A stretch of DNA of 64,000 nt, taken from NCBI GenBank assembly GCA_963676655.2, contig CAXXKX010000003.1, forward strand, positions 4,402,001-4,466,000. Direction: 5' to 3'. This DNA is from G963676655 sp963676655 (GTDB taxonomy: Bacteria > Verrucomicrobiota > Lentisphaeria > Victivallales > Victivallaceae). The position numbers and the translations under genes were made by a program. The notes below the pieces were generated by a model that had not been told where the DNA came from, did not search any database, and worked only from the letters and a program-made list of their open reading frames with translations. Shown here piece after piece: positions 25,950-35,700 of this stretch. How positions within the stretch are numbered: position 1 is the stretch's first letter; every line of letters starts with the position of its first letter.

Positions 25950-27833
25950 TTATTTAATGACGTATGGAAAAGCCAAAGAAGAAGGTACAGTCCAGTTACA
26001 CTTATAAATAAAGACAATGCGGTTAAGTCCTTTTTCAATCGGAAAACTCAACATTTCATCTTTGGAGGTTAATTCCTGTCCATTAACGCAAAATAACGGG
26101 ATATTTCTAAAAACATAATTGCTTCCTAAAAAATCCAGAGTTCCAGCCTTTTCAGAATTGAATTTGTAATCAAAAATAATATATGGTTTGCGGCGGTCGA
26201 TCTTTCTTTCATCAGGACTCATGCGAGCAGCAGGACCGGCAATTTCATCAGGAAAAGACTTTCGTTCCTCTATGACCGAACGGAACCATTTCAATTCAGT
26301 AATCGGTTCCGCGTCCGGCTTAGACATCGCGATAACCTTGTTGCGGTAAGTTTTAATATCCCCGAAAGGACTGGATACAACAACCTGGTCCCGGAACTTA
26401 TGATTTGCAGGAGGAATAAAAGGTTTTCCCGTAACCGACGCAAAAGTCCGCTCCGGTTTGCCATGCTTCAAATAATCGATCTGGCACAGAATAAATGGAG
26501 CGCCGGCCCGATCGGAAGCAAACACGCCAAGCCGCAGTTTCCTGGCAATCTCTTTCTCCGCTCCTGGAGCCATCCCGATGACCTTATCATCTGATTCGTA
26601 TTTATACATCAAAGGTAAAATGAATTTAATTCTGAGGTTTGTCAATATTTCCTGACCGCCATTTTTGAGTGTCAAGGTCAACAGATTATCATCCTGAAGA
26701 TACAGCCAGGCTTTCAGATCTGTTTTCTCGCTGAAAGCCGGGTCCGGTTTATCATCAGGATTTGGCGCATAACCAATCAGTTTTGGAATTTGGGCATAAA
26801 CCGGAGGAGCGATATCAAAATAAGTTTTTCCCTTATCAGTTCTTATCTTTACCGCTTGGCCGTTAATTGTAACATTAGTCGCAGCCGCATTAAATGACAT
26901 GGTCAATGGTTGATCCGAGCCTATATCCGAAGCATAAGGCAGCGTAACCCGGTATATGAGTTGATGTTTTTTTATTCTGGGACCACTGATTTGGGCAAGT
27001 TGAAACATTTTCCGGTAGGCAGCATAATCTGTCTGGGTGCAAAACCACCAATCGGGCCGGTTTGAATATTTTTTAAAAATTCTTTCCATTGCACCCCATG
27101 CTTTCGGGGTTTTCATCCAAACATGAACCCCGATACTGATATTAGGATTATCACCTTTCCAATATTGATTTCTCATGTAATGCTTAAGAATATTATCAAA
27201 TCTTGCAGAAGAAGGCGTCCGGTCACCGGGAGAAATCTGCATAAAACCGGATACCGGATCAATATCCCGGGTGAACTCGTTGATGAAACCAAGGTAGGCA
27301 TTATGATGATAACCGACCCGCTGCAGCATTTCTGCAATGTCAAATCCAATGTTTGGATTGGCGCTGTCACGATAATTTCCATAAGCAAAACAATAGCTGT
27401 TTACCGGTTTGTCTGAACGAGACTCAAGATAAGGTCTAATTTCGGCTACTTCCTGAAATATCCGGTTAGTATTCAAATTCGTCAGGCGAGGATGACTCAT
27501 GGAATGAGCCCCGATATCAGTACCTTTCTCACAAATTCGTTTAAAGTCAAAAGGTTTCGCATTCAAATAAAATGTTCCCTTGAAACCATATTTGTGCATA
27601 AGCTTCTGCATTTTGAAATTAGCCTGGTTGTTGTCATCCCAGCGCATTGAAAAAGCAATGTTTTTATTGCTGTAAACCGGACAAATCTCAAGAACCGGTT
27701 TTTTTACTGCGGATTTAACCTGAATGGCAACTTCCACCGTATAGTAACTATTATCCTGATCCGCGGACCAGGCACCCATATTGAAAAGGAGCAATGCCGT
27801 GACAATACTAAAAAAAACTTTCATTATATTCAT
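25950..27833 (-). CDS. Secreted polysaccharide deacetylase-like protein (NodB homology)
   Basis: 627 residues with a signal peptide (FFSIVTALLLFNMGAWSA). The first half is a NodB-type barrel. The Asp-Asp of MRWDDNNQANF marks the metal and base motif, and HSMSHPRL gives the HxxxH zinc motif. FYLNAKPF and FAYGNYRD match further carbohydrate esterase 4 motifs. The C-terminal 300 residues are beta-rich and unassigned. CE4 enzymes remove N- or O-acetyl groups from chitin, peptidoglycan or xylan. The second ATG at 27824 is an equally possible start. It is divergent from the frameshifted GntR-LacI regulator and has half-sites of its operator upstream. Confidence 0.83.
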   Translation of the reverse strand: MNIMKVFFSIVTALLLFNMGAWSADQDNSYYTVEVAIQVKSAVKKPVLEICPVYSNKNIAFSMRWDDNNQANFKMQKLMHKYGFKGTFYLNAKPFDFKRICEKGTDIGAHSMSHPRLTNLNTNRIFQEVAEIRPYLESRSDKPVNSYCFAYGNYRDSANPNIGFDIAEMLQRVGYHHNAYLGFINEFTRDIDPVSGFMQISPGDRTPSSARFDNILKHYMRNQYWKGDNPNISIGVHVWMKTPKAWGAMERIFKKYSNRPDWWFCTQTDYAAYRKMFQLAQISGPRIKKHQLIYRVTLPYASDIGSDQPLTMSFNAAATNVTINGQAVKIRTDKGKTYFDIAPPVYAQIPKLIGYAPNPDDKPDPAFSEKTDLKAWLYLQDDNLLTLTLKNGGQEILTNLRIKFILPLMYKYESDDKVIGMAPGAEKEIARKLRLGVFASDRAGAPFILCQIDYLKHGKPERTFASVTGKPFIPPANHKFRDQVVVSSPFGDIKTYRNKVIAMSKPDAEPITELKWFRSVIEERKSFPDEIAGPAARMSPDERKIDRRKPYIIFDYKFNSEKAGTLDFLGSNYVFRNIPLFCVNGQELTSKDEMLSFPIEKGLNRIVFIYKCNWTVPSSLAFPYVIK

Positions 27834-27940
27834 CCGTAAAATTGAGATTCCATCATTTGATAAATATACCGCAAGTTAAAATATTTTCTAATTATTTGTT
27901 CATCATATTGGTAAATTGTGTCGAACTAAATTCGAAATTG

Positions 27941-27979
27941 TACCATAAGATTAGTCAAAAAACTCAAAGTTTACCATAA
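27941..27979 (-). promoter_or_regulatory. Operator half-sites upstream of the deacetylase gene
   Basis: TACCATAAG at 27941-27949 and TACCATAAC at 27972-27980 each resemble AACCATAAC, the half-site of the 18-bp palindrome at 28195. Both lie 110-150 bases upstream of the deacetylase start. They suggest that the regulator acted on both divergent units. The rest of the 396-base divergent gap is AT-rich. Confidence 0.4.
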
Positions 27980-28162
27980 CTATACAAAAATGCAATATAT
28001 TTAAAGCCATAGCTTACATTTTTGTATTAATTATTAAACCTCAGTAACAATAGAAGAATAGTATATGAATATAAGATGTTTGCTATAAGTGTTATGCATA
28101 AAATAAAAACAAACATGGCACAACACTTGCGAAAGATTTTTCTAAAAAAATATTAAGCCGTA

Positions 28163-28191
28163 TTGACAAAACATTAAAGATATTATATAAT
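28163..28191 (+). promoter_or_regulatory. Consensus sigma-70 promoter
   Basis: TTGACA at 28163-28168 and TATAAT at 28186-28191 are separated by exactly 17 bases, a perfect consensus match. The predicted start of transcription near 28198 lies inside the palindromic operator. Confidence 0.85.
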
Positions 28192-28194
28192 ACT

Positions 28195-28212
28195 GTTATG
28201 GTTAACCATAAC
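28195..28212 (+). promoter_or_regulatory. 18-bp perfect palindromic operator
   Basis: GTTATGGTTAACCATAAC is a perfect inverted repeat that begins four bases after the -10 box and ends 17 bases before the regulator start codon. A bound repressor would cover the transcription start. This is the expected arrangement for autorepression by the GntR-LacI protein encoded downstream. Confidence 0.75.
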
Positions 28213-28229
28213 TAAAAAAGAAAATAAAA

Positions 28230-29335
28230 ATGTTAAAGCAAAAAGAAAAACCGCGTACTCCGGTTTATCAGCAAATAAAAGATGTACTGCAATCAGAGAT
28301 TAAACAGGGCAAATACAAACCCGGGGATGTCCTGCCTTCGGTAAATCAGTTAGCGAAGATGTTTTATACCAGCCGCAATACAGCGGTCAAAGCGATTACT
28401 GATTTGGCCCATGAAGGTGCGATCCACTGTGTTCAAGGCAAAGGATCGGTCGTCAACGATTTGCGTACAACGATAAAATCAAAGCTCAGCAAACCCGGCA
28501 GACCCGGAAAAAATCCGTCCATTCATGAAATTGGTGTATTGCTGGCGGATTTCGATGACATTCATCATCCTTACTTTGTCAAAGTATTGCAGGGAATTTC
28601 CAAACAGGCAAGGAATTTTCCTGCAATCTGAAAACGTTCTGCATTAACAACTATTCAATCAAGGATTTTATCCAGACTGAAAACTTTGACGGACTGATTG
28701 TGGTAACTGAACTTCCTCATAGCTCTGTCATGCTGCTGAAGCAGAACGATATACCGTTTGTGCTGGCCAATAATGATATATACGGGGAAGAACTTTACTG
28801 TGTTACGATAGATTCTTATCGGGTTACATTTGAAGCCGTTAAATATTTACACAGTCTCGGGCATACAAAAATCAGCGTCCTGCCGGGGCCGTCTCATGCT
28901 CGCAGCACCTCAATAAGTTATCTTGCCTACAAGAATGCGATGAGCGAACTTGGCCTTGAGGTCAATGAAAGTTTTTTTCGAGCTTGTGACTATGGGGAAG
29001 AAGGCGGTTATACTGCGTTCAATACGTTTGTTGAAAGAAACAATGTCCCGACTGCGGTCATCACCCTTGAAGACTATATCGCAAACGGCGTAATTAAAGC
29101 GGCGGAGGAACACAATATCAAAGTGCCTGAAGAATTGTCAGTTATCGGCAACGGCAATATGCAAGGCGACTCAAACGTCAAGATTCCATTGACAACATTC
29201 AATGTTAAACTGGAAGATTTGGGCGCCAATTGCCTCAAAATGCTTGAGCGCCAATTAAACGGGATGCCAATAAAGAATCCGAAAATTAATTTAAAACCTG
29301 AGATTATTATCAGGACATCATGCGCGAAACGATAA
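28230..29335 (+). pseudogene. GntR-LacI hybrid regulator, interrupted by a frameshift
   Basis: The first frame (28230-28631) encodes a GntR winged helix (YQQIKDVLQSEIKQGKYKPG, PSVNQLAKMF) and the start of the sensor domain (HEIGVLLADFDDIHHPYFVKV). It then stops at TGA 28629-28631. The second frame continues the LacI-type sensor, from about 28619 (NLKTFCINNYS...FDGLIVVTELP) to TAA 29335 with ISVLPGPS, VITLEDYIANGV and the usual end. A missing base, or a -1 slip at AATTTTC (28614-28620), would join the two. The linker is shorter than in relatives by about nine residues, so a small deletion is also possible. The intact promoter and operator suggest recent loss, programmed slippage or a sequencing error. 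Confidence 0.85.
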
Positions 29336-29377
29336 GTTATCCTGTAAAACGTTAACATAACTCCAAGGAGGATTTTA

Positions 29378-29428
29378 TTGCAAGAACAACTGACCAATAA
29401 AGATGAAAAACATCATTATCCACTTTAA
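29378..29428 (+). CDS. Possible 16-residue leader peptide
   Basis: A TTG codon at 29378 is preceded seven bases upstream by a perfect AAGGAGG. It opens a short frame (LQEQLTNKDEKHHYPL) ending at TAA 29426-29428, 27 bases before the prepilin gene. The strong ribosome-binding site otherwise serves nothing. It could be a regulatory leader peptide or the remnant of a lost gene start. Confidence 0.3.
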   Translation: MQEQLTNKDEKHHYPL

Positions 29429-29455
29429 CAAAACAATTAACAAAAGAAAAAGAAA

Positions 29456-30190
29456 ATGAAAAAAAGAAAAATATTCACACTAATCGAACTCCTTGTGGTA
29501 ATAGCAATCATCGCTATTCTTGCCAGCATGCTGCTGCCTGCGCTCAACCAGGCTCGTGAAAAGGCCAAAAGCATCAAGTGCGTCAATAATTTAAAACAGT
29601 TAGGAAACGCACAATGTTTTTATGTTGACGACAACAAAGACTTTTTTGTCAACGGATACAGTGCAACTGAAGGATACTGGAACTCAAGACTGGTCAGAAA
29701 TAAATATACCACAACATCAATTCTACTATGCCCGAGCATGCTGTTTGAACGTGCCTGGTATGGACATAATGAATATGCAGAACTCTATCCGACAAATTCA
29801 ATGTGGAAATATCCGGATTACGGGTACAATGGCGAAATCGGTTATTCCACCGACCCGAATAAAGTTTCAACACCAGGGTCCGTTAAACTTGCTCAGGTTT
29901 CTAAACCTAGCGCAACCATAATGAATGCGGACACCTACTTGTCAAATCTAACTTCCCGCGGGTACTGGCTGCTCAACTTTCTTTATACCACATCAAGTTC
30001 AAACGGCCAGTTACATTCCCGGCATTCTCAGGCTGTAAACGTTCTTTGGGTGGATGGACATGCCTCTAATCAAAGGGTCAATACGCAACTTCCAGCGCCT
30101 TACTCAGCTCTGTCCAACCCATATATGACCCAACCATTCAATGCCGGCGCTCCCCGGGGAACTCCTGAAAATCATTGGGATGCCAGATAA
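29456..30190 (+). CDS. Prepilin-type secreted protein with H-X9-DG motif
   Basis: 244 residues. The N-terminus MKKRKIFTLIELLVVIAIIAILASMLLPAL is a class III/prepilin leader (shown only partly here as FTLIELLVVIAIIAILAS). The usual Gly before FTLIE is replaced by Ile. The helix continues into REKAKSIKCVNNLKQLG. Near the C-terminus HSQAVNVLWVDG fits the H-X9-DG processing-associated motif exactly. Proteins of this kind occur in many copies in Lentisphaerota and Planctomycetota, often beside glycan-degradation genes, and are thought to be pseudopilins of a type II-like secretion system. No secretion machinery genes are in the window. The terminator right after the gene would allow its transcription to exceed that of the downstream lyase genes. 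Confidence 0.9.
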   Translation: MKKRKIFTLIELLVVIAIIAILASMLLPALNQAREKAKSIKCVNNLKQLGNAQCFYVDDNKDFFVNGYSATEGYWNSRLVRNKYTTTSILLCPSMLFERAWYGHNEYAELYPTNSMWKYPDYGYNGEIGYSTDPNKVSTPGSVKLAQVSKPSATIMNADTYLSNLTSRGYWLLNFLYTTSSSNGQLHSRHSQAVNVLWVDGHASNQRVNTQLPAPYSALSNPYMTQPFNAGAPRGTPENHWDAR

Positions 30191-30208
30191 TCTTTTTTAA
30201 CAATACTT

Positions 30209-30234
30209 CTCTCCCTGTCATATGGCAGGGAGAG
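30209..30234 (+). terminator. Hairpin terminator after the prepilin gene
   Basis: CTCTCCCTG (30209-30217) and CAGGGAGAG (30226-30234) make a perfect 9-bp stem with an 8-base loop, followed by CTTTTCT. It lies 18 bases past the prepilin stop and before the glycosidase-like gene. It probably reduces read-through. Confidence 0.75.
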
Positions 30235-30264
30235 CTTTTCTAAATACACCGGAGGCTCACATTG

Positions 30265-32697
30265 ATGATAAAAAAGCATAACTACCTGAAACTTAAACTC
30301 ATTACAGCATTAATAGGATTGGCTTTCATTTCGACAAATGGTAACGACGTTAAAATCGACAAACCGGTTGAGGTTATCAAGCCGTTTGAAGTCGCCAACT
30401 ATACTAAAACGAAGAAAGAGTTCGACGTTCCGGCGTTCGGGATCGAACATCAGGTACGATTAAGTCTGGAGGTATGTGCTCCGCACCAAAAATACAAAGC
30501 CGGGTCCGGGTCCAATCCGGTTCTGCAGCTGATTGTCAACGGCAATTCAATCACCCGGAAACAGCTCTTGAACAAGTTCCCAAGCTTCAAATACCTGGAC
30601 CGTTATGAACTGACCTGGGACAAAGGCGTGAGATGGCGGGTTCTCTACGGGCGGAATTTTGAAATGGTCAAAGATTACGCGGCGCAATATCCCAACGATC
30701 CTGCTCCGTACAAGTATGTTTTCGATATTACCAAATTTGTCAAACCTGGCAAAAACGAAATCATTTTCAACTACAGCCATTCTTTCAAAGATATAAAACT
30801 GAAAGTCCGCAATGTAAATCTGGTAGTGGGGCGGACTTTCCTGCACCCCAAAACATTGAACAAGGTCATTCCGGCCCCGACCGGCAAAATTCCGGTAGTG
30901 CAAGTCAGGGGAAAAACCAGTGAACCGTTCAAAGTATTTCTGGCGGATGGAGGAGCCGTAAGTATCACGATGAATGGTAAAAAGTTCAACTTTCACACTC
31001 GCACCTCGGTTCCCGACCGGACCTGGAAAAATACAAGTTTGACCAAATCCGGCAAATCGATCGCCAAAGGACAAAACAATACCGTCGTCTGGAAAACGGC
31101 TTACTATTCGGTAAGCCGCACTGTGGAAGTCAAAGCCGACCATATAACGATTAGTGATAAAATAACCAATACCGGCAGCAAACTGCTGGGGATGTACCTT
31201 GAAAACTGGACCGATTTCAATATTGCCAAAGCACAATATATTTTAGGCGGACATAATATCAAGGGTGACGCGAGGCAAAGCGAATGTGGTAATCCGTCAG
31301 CGGTTATCGTGTCCTCGTCAGGGTCTGTCGGGATGGTCCCGGATTCCGATGTATTTCAAGCCCATATCAACATCTTCCGACAGCAAAAACGGACCGGACT
31401 GAGTGATCAAAATCTGGGAATCCAGCCCGGCAGAAGCGTCATCATGAGATGGAGCATCTATCCCGTTGCAAAGGGCGGTTACTGGGATGTGGTCAATGCG
31501 ATTCGCCGCAACTGGGGAGTAAACCGGGCTATTCCCGGCCCGTTCGCCTTCAGGTCTTTTTCAAGACTCAAAACAACCGACACGGAAAATGTTGACTGGA
31601 TTAAGCGGCGCAACCTGACCATGGCTTGCGACAGCATTCCGGTTTACAACAGCGATATGATCGCGAAACTGGCGAAAAAGTACGGCGACAAAGGCCGATT
31701 TACAAAATATGCTCACGGAACCGCGGTAACACAGGGGACCGTATTCCTCAAAAATCTGAAACGGGTATCTGAATACTTCAAAAAGCATATCCCCGGATTC
31801 GACTTTTTCTGCTACTTTCACGCTCAGGTTTCCACCGTCGAAGAAGGCCATCAGCTTTATGACGATTCCGTAGCCCGGGATGCAAAAGGCGAATACTGCT
31901 TTTACTCATCACGCTGTCTGAAAATGTATGTTCCAACCTTGACCAATAAGTACGGCAAGGCGCTCTGGGAATACGTCAAGCTGATCGTCGATAAAGACAA
32001 ACTTGATATGCACATGTACTGGGACGAGGAAAGTTACAGTATGCACCGCTTCATTTACAATGATCAAGCCTGGGACGGGAATTCCATTATCCTGAATCCC
32101 CGGACTTATGAAGTGGCCCGCAAGGTCACCTGTGTGCCTCTGGCGACTCAGCCTTTGAAACTGGCAATCACCAAATATGTCAAGGATAGCGGTAAACTGC
32201 TGCTGGCCAACAGTCAGGCGGCAACTCCGACGATGCGGGCTCAAAACATTATCCGTTTTGTTGAAACCGGTTCTTACGACAATGTTTACAAATCCAACCT
32301 CGGCTGCATTATCGGCCTTGGGACCCACGGTTTTGAAAACACTCCGGCGGGAACTTTCGAACAGTTTCAGCAAATGCTGTTGCGCGGCGGAATCCAGTAT
32401 TCCGACTGGTCAATCCCGAACGACCAGGTTCCGGCCGATTATTTTCCGCATTACATGTTTCCGCTGACTCCGGTTGAGATCGGTTCCGGCGTAATTTTCG
32501 CCAAAGAACGAATCGTCACCTGTAAACCCGGCATCTATTCGTTACCCGGCAAGGTCAAAGCGAAAAAAATCGTGACGGTCAATGCTAAAGGACTGGTTGA
32601 AAAAACAAATCAGTATGTCAAGGAAGTCAAAACCGGAAGCGGTTATCAATATGAGCTCCGCAATCCGAGCAACTGCCTGATCGTATTGATTAAATAA
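30265..32697 (+). CDS. Large secreted protein, putative glycosidase of unassigned family
   Basis: 810 residues from ATG 30265 (GGAGG nine bases upstream; TTG 30262 is also possible). A signal peptide (LITALIGLAFISTNG) is followed by beta-rich domains (residues 30-400) with a PGKNEIIFNYSH type jelly-roll edge. A probable barrel covers 430-740 (RRNLTMACDSIPVYNSDMI, DFFCYFHAQVSTVEEGH, KLDMHMYWDEESYSMHRF). The acidic MYWDEES strand end could hold catalytic carboxylates. The last part is a small beta domain. No CAZy family is recognised with confidence; the layout is like that of GH families with N-terminal beta-sandwiches. It precedes the heparinase-like gene by 73 bases on the same strand. Confidence 0.7.
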   Translation: MIKKHNYLKLKLITALIGLAFISTNGNDVKIDKPVEVIKPFEVANYTKTKKEFDVPAFGIEHQVRLSLEVCAPHQKYKAGSGSNPVLQLIVNGNSITRKQLLNKFPSFKYLDRYELTWDKGVRWRVLYGRNFEMVKDYAAQYPNDPAPYKYVFDITKFVKPGKNEIIFNYSHSFKDIKLKVRNVNLVVGRTFLHPKTLNKVIPAPTGKIPVVQVRGKTSEPFKVFLADGGAVSITMNGKKFNFHTRTSVPDRTWKNTSLTKSGKSIAKGQNNTVVWKTAYYSVSRTVEVKADHITISDKITNTGSKLLGMYLENWTDFNIAKAQYILGGHNIKGDARQSECGNPSAVIVSSSGSVGMVPDSDVFQAHINIFRQQKRTGLSDQNLGIQPGRSVIMRWSIYPVAKGGYWDVVNAIRRNWGVNRAIPGPFAFRSFSRLKTTDTENVDWIKRRNLTMACDSIPVYNSDMIAKLAKKYGDKGRFTKYAHGTAVTQGTVFLKNLKRVSEYFKKHIPGFDFFCYFHAQVSTVEEGHQLYDDSVARDAKGEYCFYSSRCLKMYVPTLTNKYGKALWEYVKLIVDKDKLDMHMYWDEESYSMHRFIYNDQAWDGNSIILNPRTYEVARKVTCVPLATQPLKLAITKYVKDSGKLLLANSQAATPTMRAQNIIRFVETGSYDNVYKSNLGCIIGLGTHGFENTPAGTFEQFQQMLLRGGIQYSDWSIPNDQVPADYFPHYMFPLTPVEIGSGVIFAKERIVTCKPGIYSLPGKVKAKKIVTVNAKGLVEKTNQYVKEVKTGSGYQYELRNPSNCLIVLIK

Positions 32698-32713
32698 ACC
32701 CATATATTCAAAA

Positions 32714-32749
32714 TATCGCGGTGACAAGGTTGCAGATGTTGCCGCGATA
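32714..32749 (+). promoter_or_regulatory. Intercistronic hairpin
   Basis: TATCGCGG (32714-32721) and CCGCGATA (32742-32749) form an 8-bp GC-rich stem in the short gap between the glycosidase-like and heparinase-like genes. No T-tract follows, so it is more likely an mRNA-processing or stabilising element than a terminator. Confidence 0.4.
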
Positions 32750-32770
32750 AACACCATCGAAAGCTGAAAT

Positions 32771-35700
32771 ATGAAAGTTTCCAAGTTCCTGACATTCTGC
32801 CTGATCATGACATCAACGCTGTCTTTTGCCGGAGAAGATCACTATATTTATGATGCCGGCTATCGTCAGCAGCTTCATGAGCTGGTAAAACAATATGCCT
32901 GGGCCCGCATAGAAAAAAAACGCATTCTCAGCCTGGCTGATAAAATAGTCAAGATGGACAATAATGATCTGTGGTTGTCGATTCCGTCTCAAATGGTGCC
33001 GCGGGCATCCTATGTCAACCGCAAATGGGGATGCCCTAAATGCGGACCGGCCATCTTCAAAACCGGCTATTATCCGTGGATTAAGCTGCATGGACAGTGG
33101 AAACTGCAATGTCCGATCTGTAAAGAAAAATTTCCGAAAAATGATTTCTACAAGTATTATTTATCAGGAATCGACCGGAAAGGCAATTTCAACCCCGGCC
33201 AGGCGGACAAATCATTGCTTTTCAATACCGAACATCCTGATCCGAAAGACCCGCTGCATAAATTCGGGGTCGACGACGGCACCGGCTATGTCCGGAACGG
33301 CAATGAGTATTACGCGTTTATCGCGCATTACAATCTTAATTCAAACTGGCATTCCGGCGGCAGCTCCGGCTACAACTACCGGATCGACAATCCGCTTGAT
33401 AAAGCTATGGCACTCGGGTTCGCTTACGCCTACACCGAAAAGCCTGTTTATGCGGAAAAAGCCGCGGTTATTCTCGATCGTTTCGCCGACCTTTACCCGG
33501 ATTTCGATTTAAACTACTGGGCGCGGCGGGGCTATAAAAAAGACTTCTGGACCTACGGGAATTCACAGGGAAAAACCTGCGACGATATCTGGTCGAGCAT
33601 CAACAGCCGCAAACCTCCAGTCATTTACGGCCTGATCTATGACGGAGTGAAAAACAACCCGCCATTATACGCGTTTTTGCGTGATCGGGCAAAAAAATAT
33701 GATCTGCGGTCTCCTAAAGGCACGTTCAAGGATTTCACCCGCAACGTCGAACAGAATATCTTTGCTCACGGCCTTGATTGTTATAAGAAAAGAATAATTG
33801 TCGGCAACACCGGTTTCATGAGCCGCGCCGTTATGTTGACGGCTCTGGTTGCCAGAGATCCTGAAGTACGCAACGCGATCATCGAATTTTTAATTTCACC
33901 GCCGCTGGAACACAAAACCGCAAAAAACACCTTTAATTACCCGCATATCATGGGGATCGACATTCTTGGCGAAGCAACCGACCTTACCCGCGACGGCTTC
34001 TCCTGGGAAGGCGGCTTCGGCTACATTTCAATCGCCCCCAAAAGTCTGACCACGAACTATCCGGCAATGCAGCTGCTGGAACAGAAGATCACCGATCCTG
34101 AACTGAAAAAACAATTCAAACTGGTTAATCCCTTACTCAAAGATCGCCTGATCCGCTACTATTACAACGCCTGCCAGACGGTATGCCTCGGGAAGTACGC
34201 CCCGAATTTCGGGGACGGCGGTAAATTCGGCGTTGGTTATATTCCATATGGCGCAACCCGGACTGACCTTGGCGCCGGGCTGACTTGTCTTAAGGATGAG
34301 TTGATAGCGAGATTGTACCTGGCGGCAATTAATACGCAAAAGGGAAACAGTTCGCTTGGAAAACAATTGCAGAACCCTTTTTTCGACTACGCCGGCTTTG
34401 AAGCGCTGATTACCAGGGCAAAGGCCGGGAAAAAACAGTATGAATACTCTAAAACATCGGAGAATATGACCGGACGCGGCTTTGTTTATCTTCGCAGCGG
34501 CACAAACGAGCACCGGCGGGCTCTTGCCGTTTATTACGGTGATCCCGGCGGACACAACCAGAGCGACGTCTGCAATATCAACCTGTACGGTCAGGGTACA
34601 GATCTCACTCCGGGTCTCGCCTATCCTGATATGACTAAACGAAATATGCGTCATTGGTGGCATGACAACACCATCAGTCATAACACAGTATATGTGGATC
34701 TGCAGCGACAGTATCAGCAGGGCAACCGCTTTAAAAAGCAGGGAATTTACATTGCCGACCAGAAAAACTTTGCCGAATCGCCGCTGGCGGCGATCGTTGA
34801 CATCGACGGCGGCAAAGCATACCCGCAGCTCAAAAAATATCGCCGGACTTGCGCGCTGGTAAATATTGACGAAAAGGACTACTACGCCGTAGACTTCTTC
34901 TCAGTTCAAGGCGGTCAGGATCACATCAGCAGTTTTCACGGCAACGCCGGAGCAACCGTAACTGAAGGCGTTAAGCTGACGAAGCAAACCAAAGGCACTT
35001 ACGCCGGGCCTGACATTCCTTATGGCGCAAAACAAGGCAAAGGCTTGCAATATCTGTTTGACGTTCGCAAAGGGAGATTGGAAAACAGCGCTTCGGTTGA
35101 ATGGCAAATTAAAAATATCAGAAACCAGATCAAGTATGGCGACAAAGTTCGCCTCCGCGCCACCTGTCTGTCTTACACGCCGCAGGAATTCGTCCTGGCC
35201 GAAGGCAGTCCGCCGCAAAATGTCTCTTTTTATCCAAAATCAGTCACCTATCTGCTGCGGAGAACTCAGGGAAAAAATCTTTCGACATTGTTTATTTCCG
35301 TTTACGAAAGCTATCTTGAAGGCAAACGGCGGGTAAAAAGTATCAAACTGCTGCCGCGCAAAACCGGCGGAACATTCAGTGCGGCTCTGGAAATTACTCT
35401 CGATAACGGTAAAAAGGATATCATTGTAAAATGCGCCGCCGTCAATGATTCAGCCGGTTTTGTCAACGGCATTTATCTGAAAGGCAATTTAGCCGTTGCC
35501 CGCTATGAGCATGACAAAGTCAGTGAACTGATGATCGCAAAAGCGTCAAAACTAACCCTGCCGGATAATTTTTCATGGACCGGTAAAGCCGCGTTCCAGG
35601 CAAAAGTCAAAGATTACGACCAAGGCGTCAAACGTCCTGCCGTGATCCGGCTGAACAAACCGCTGACCCTTCCGGAAAACCTGCTTTATCCATTGTGGAC

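Noticed and set aside
25808..26038. A 76-codon frame with a hydrophobic segment on the minus strand
   Set aside because: It overlaps the end of the deacetylase gene by about 90 bases on the same strand, has no ribosome-binding site, and its composition matches a shadow frame.
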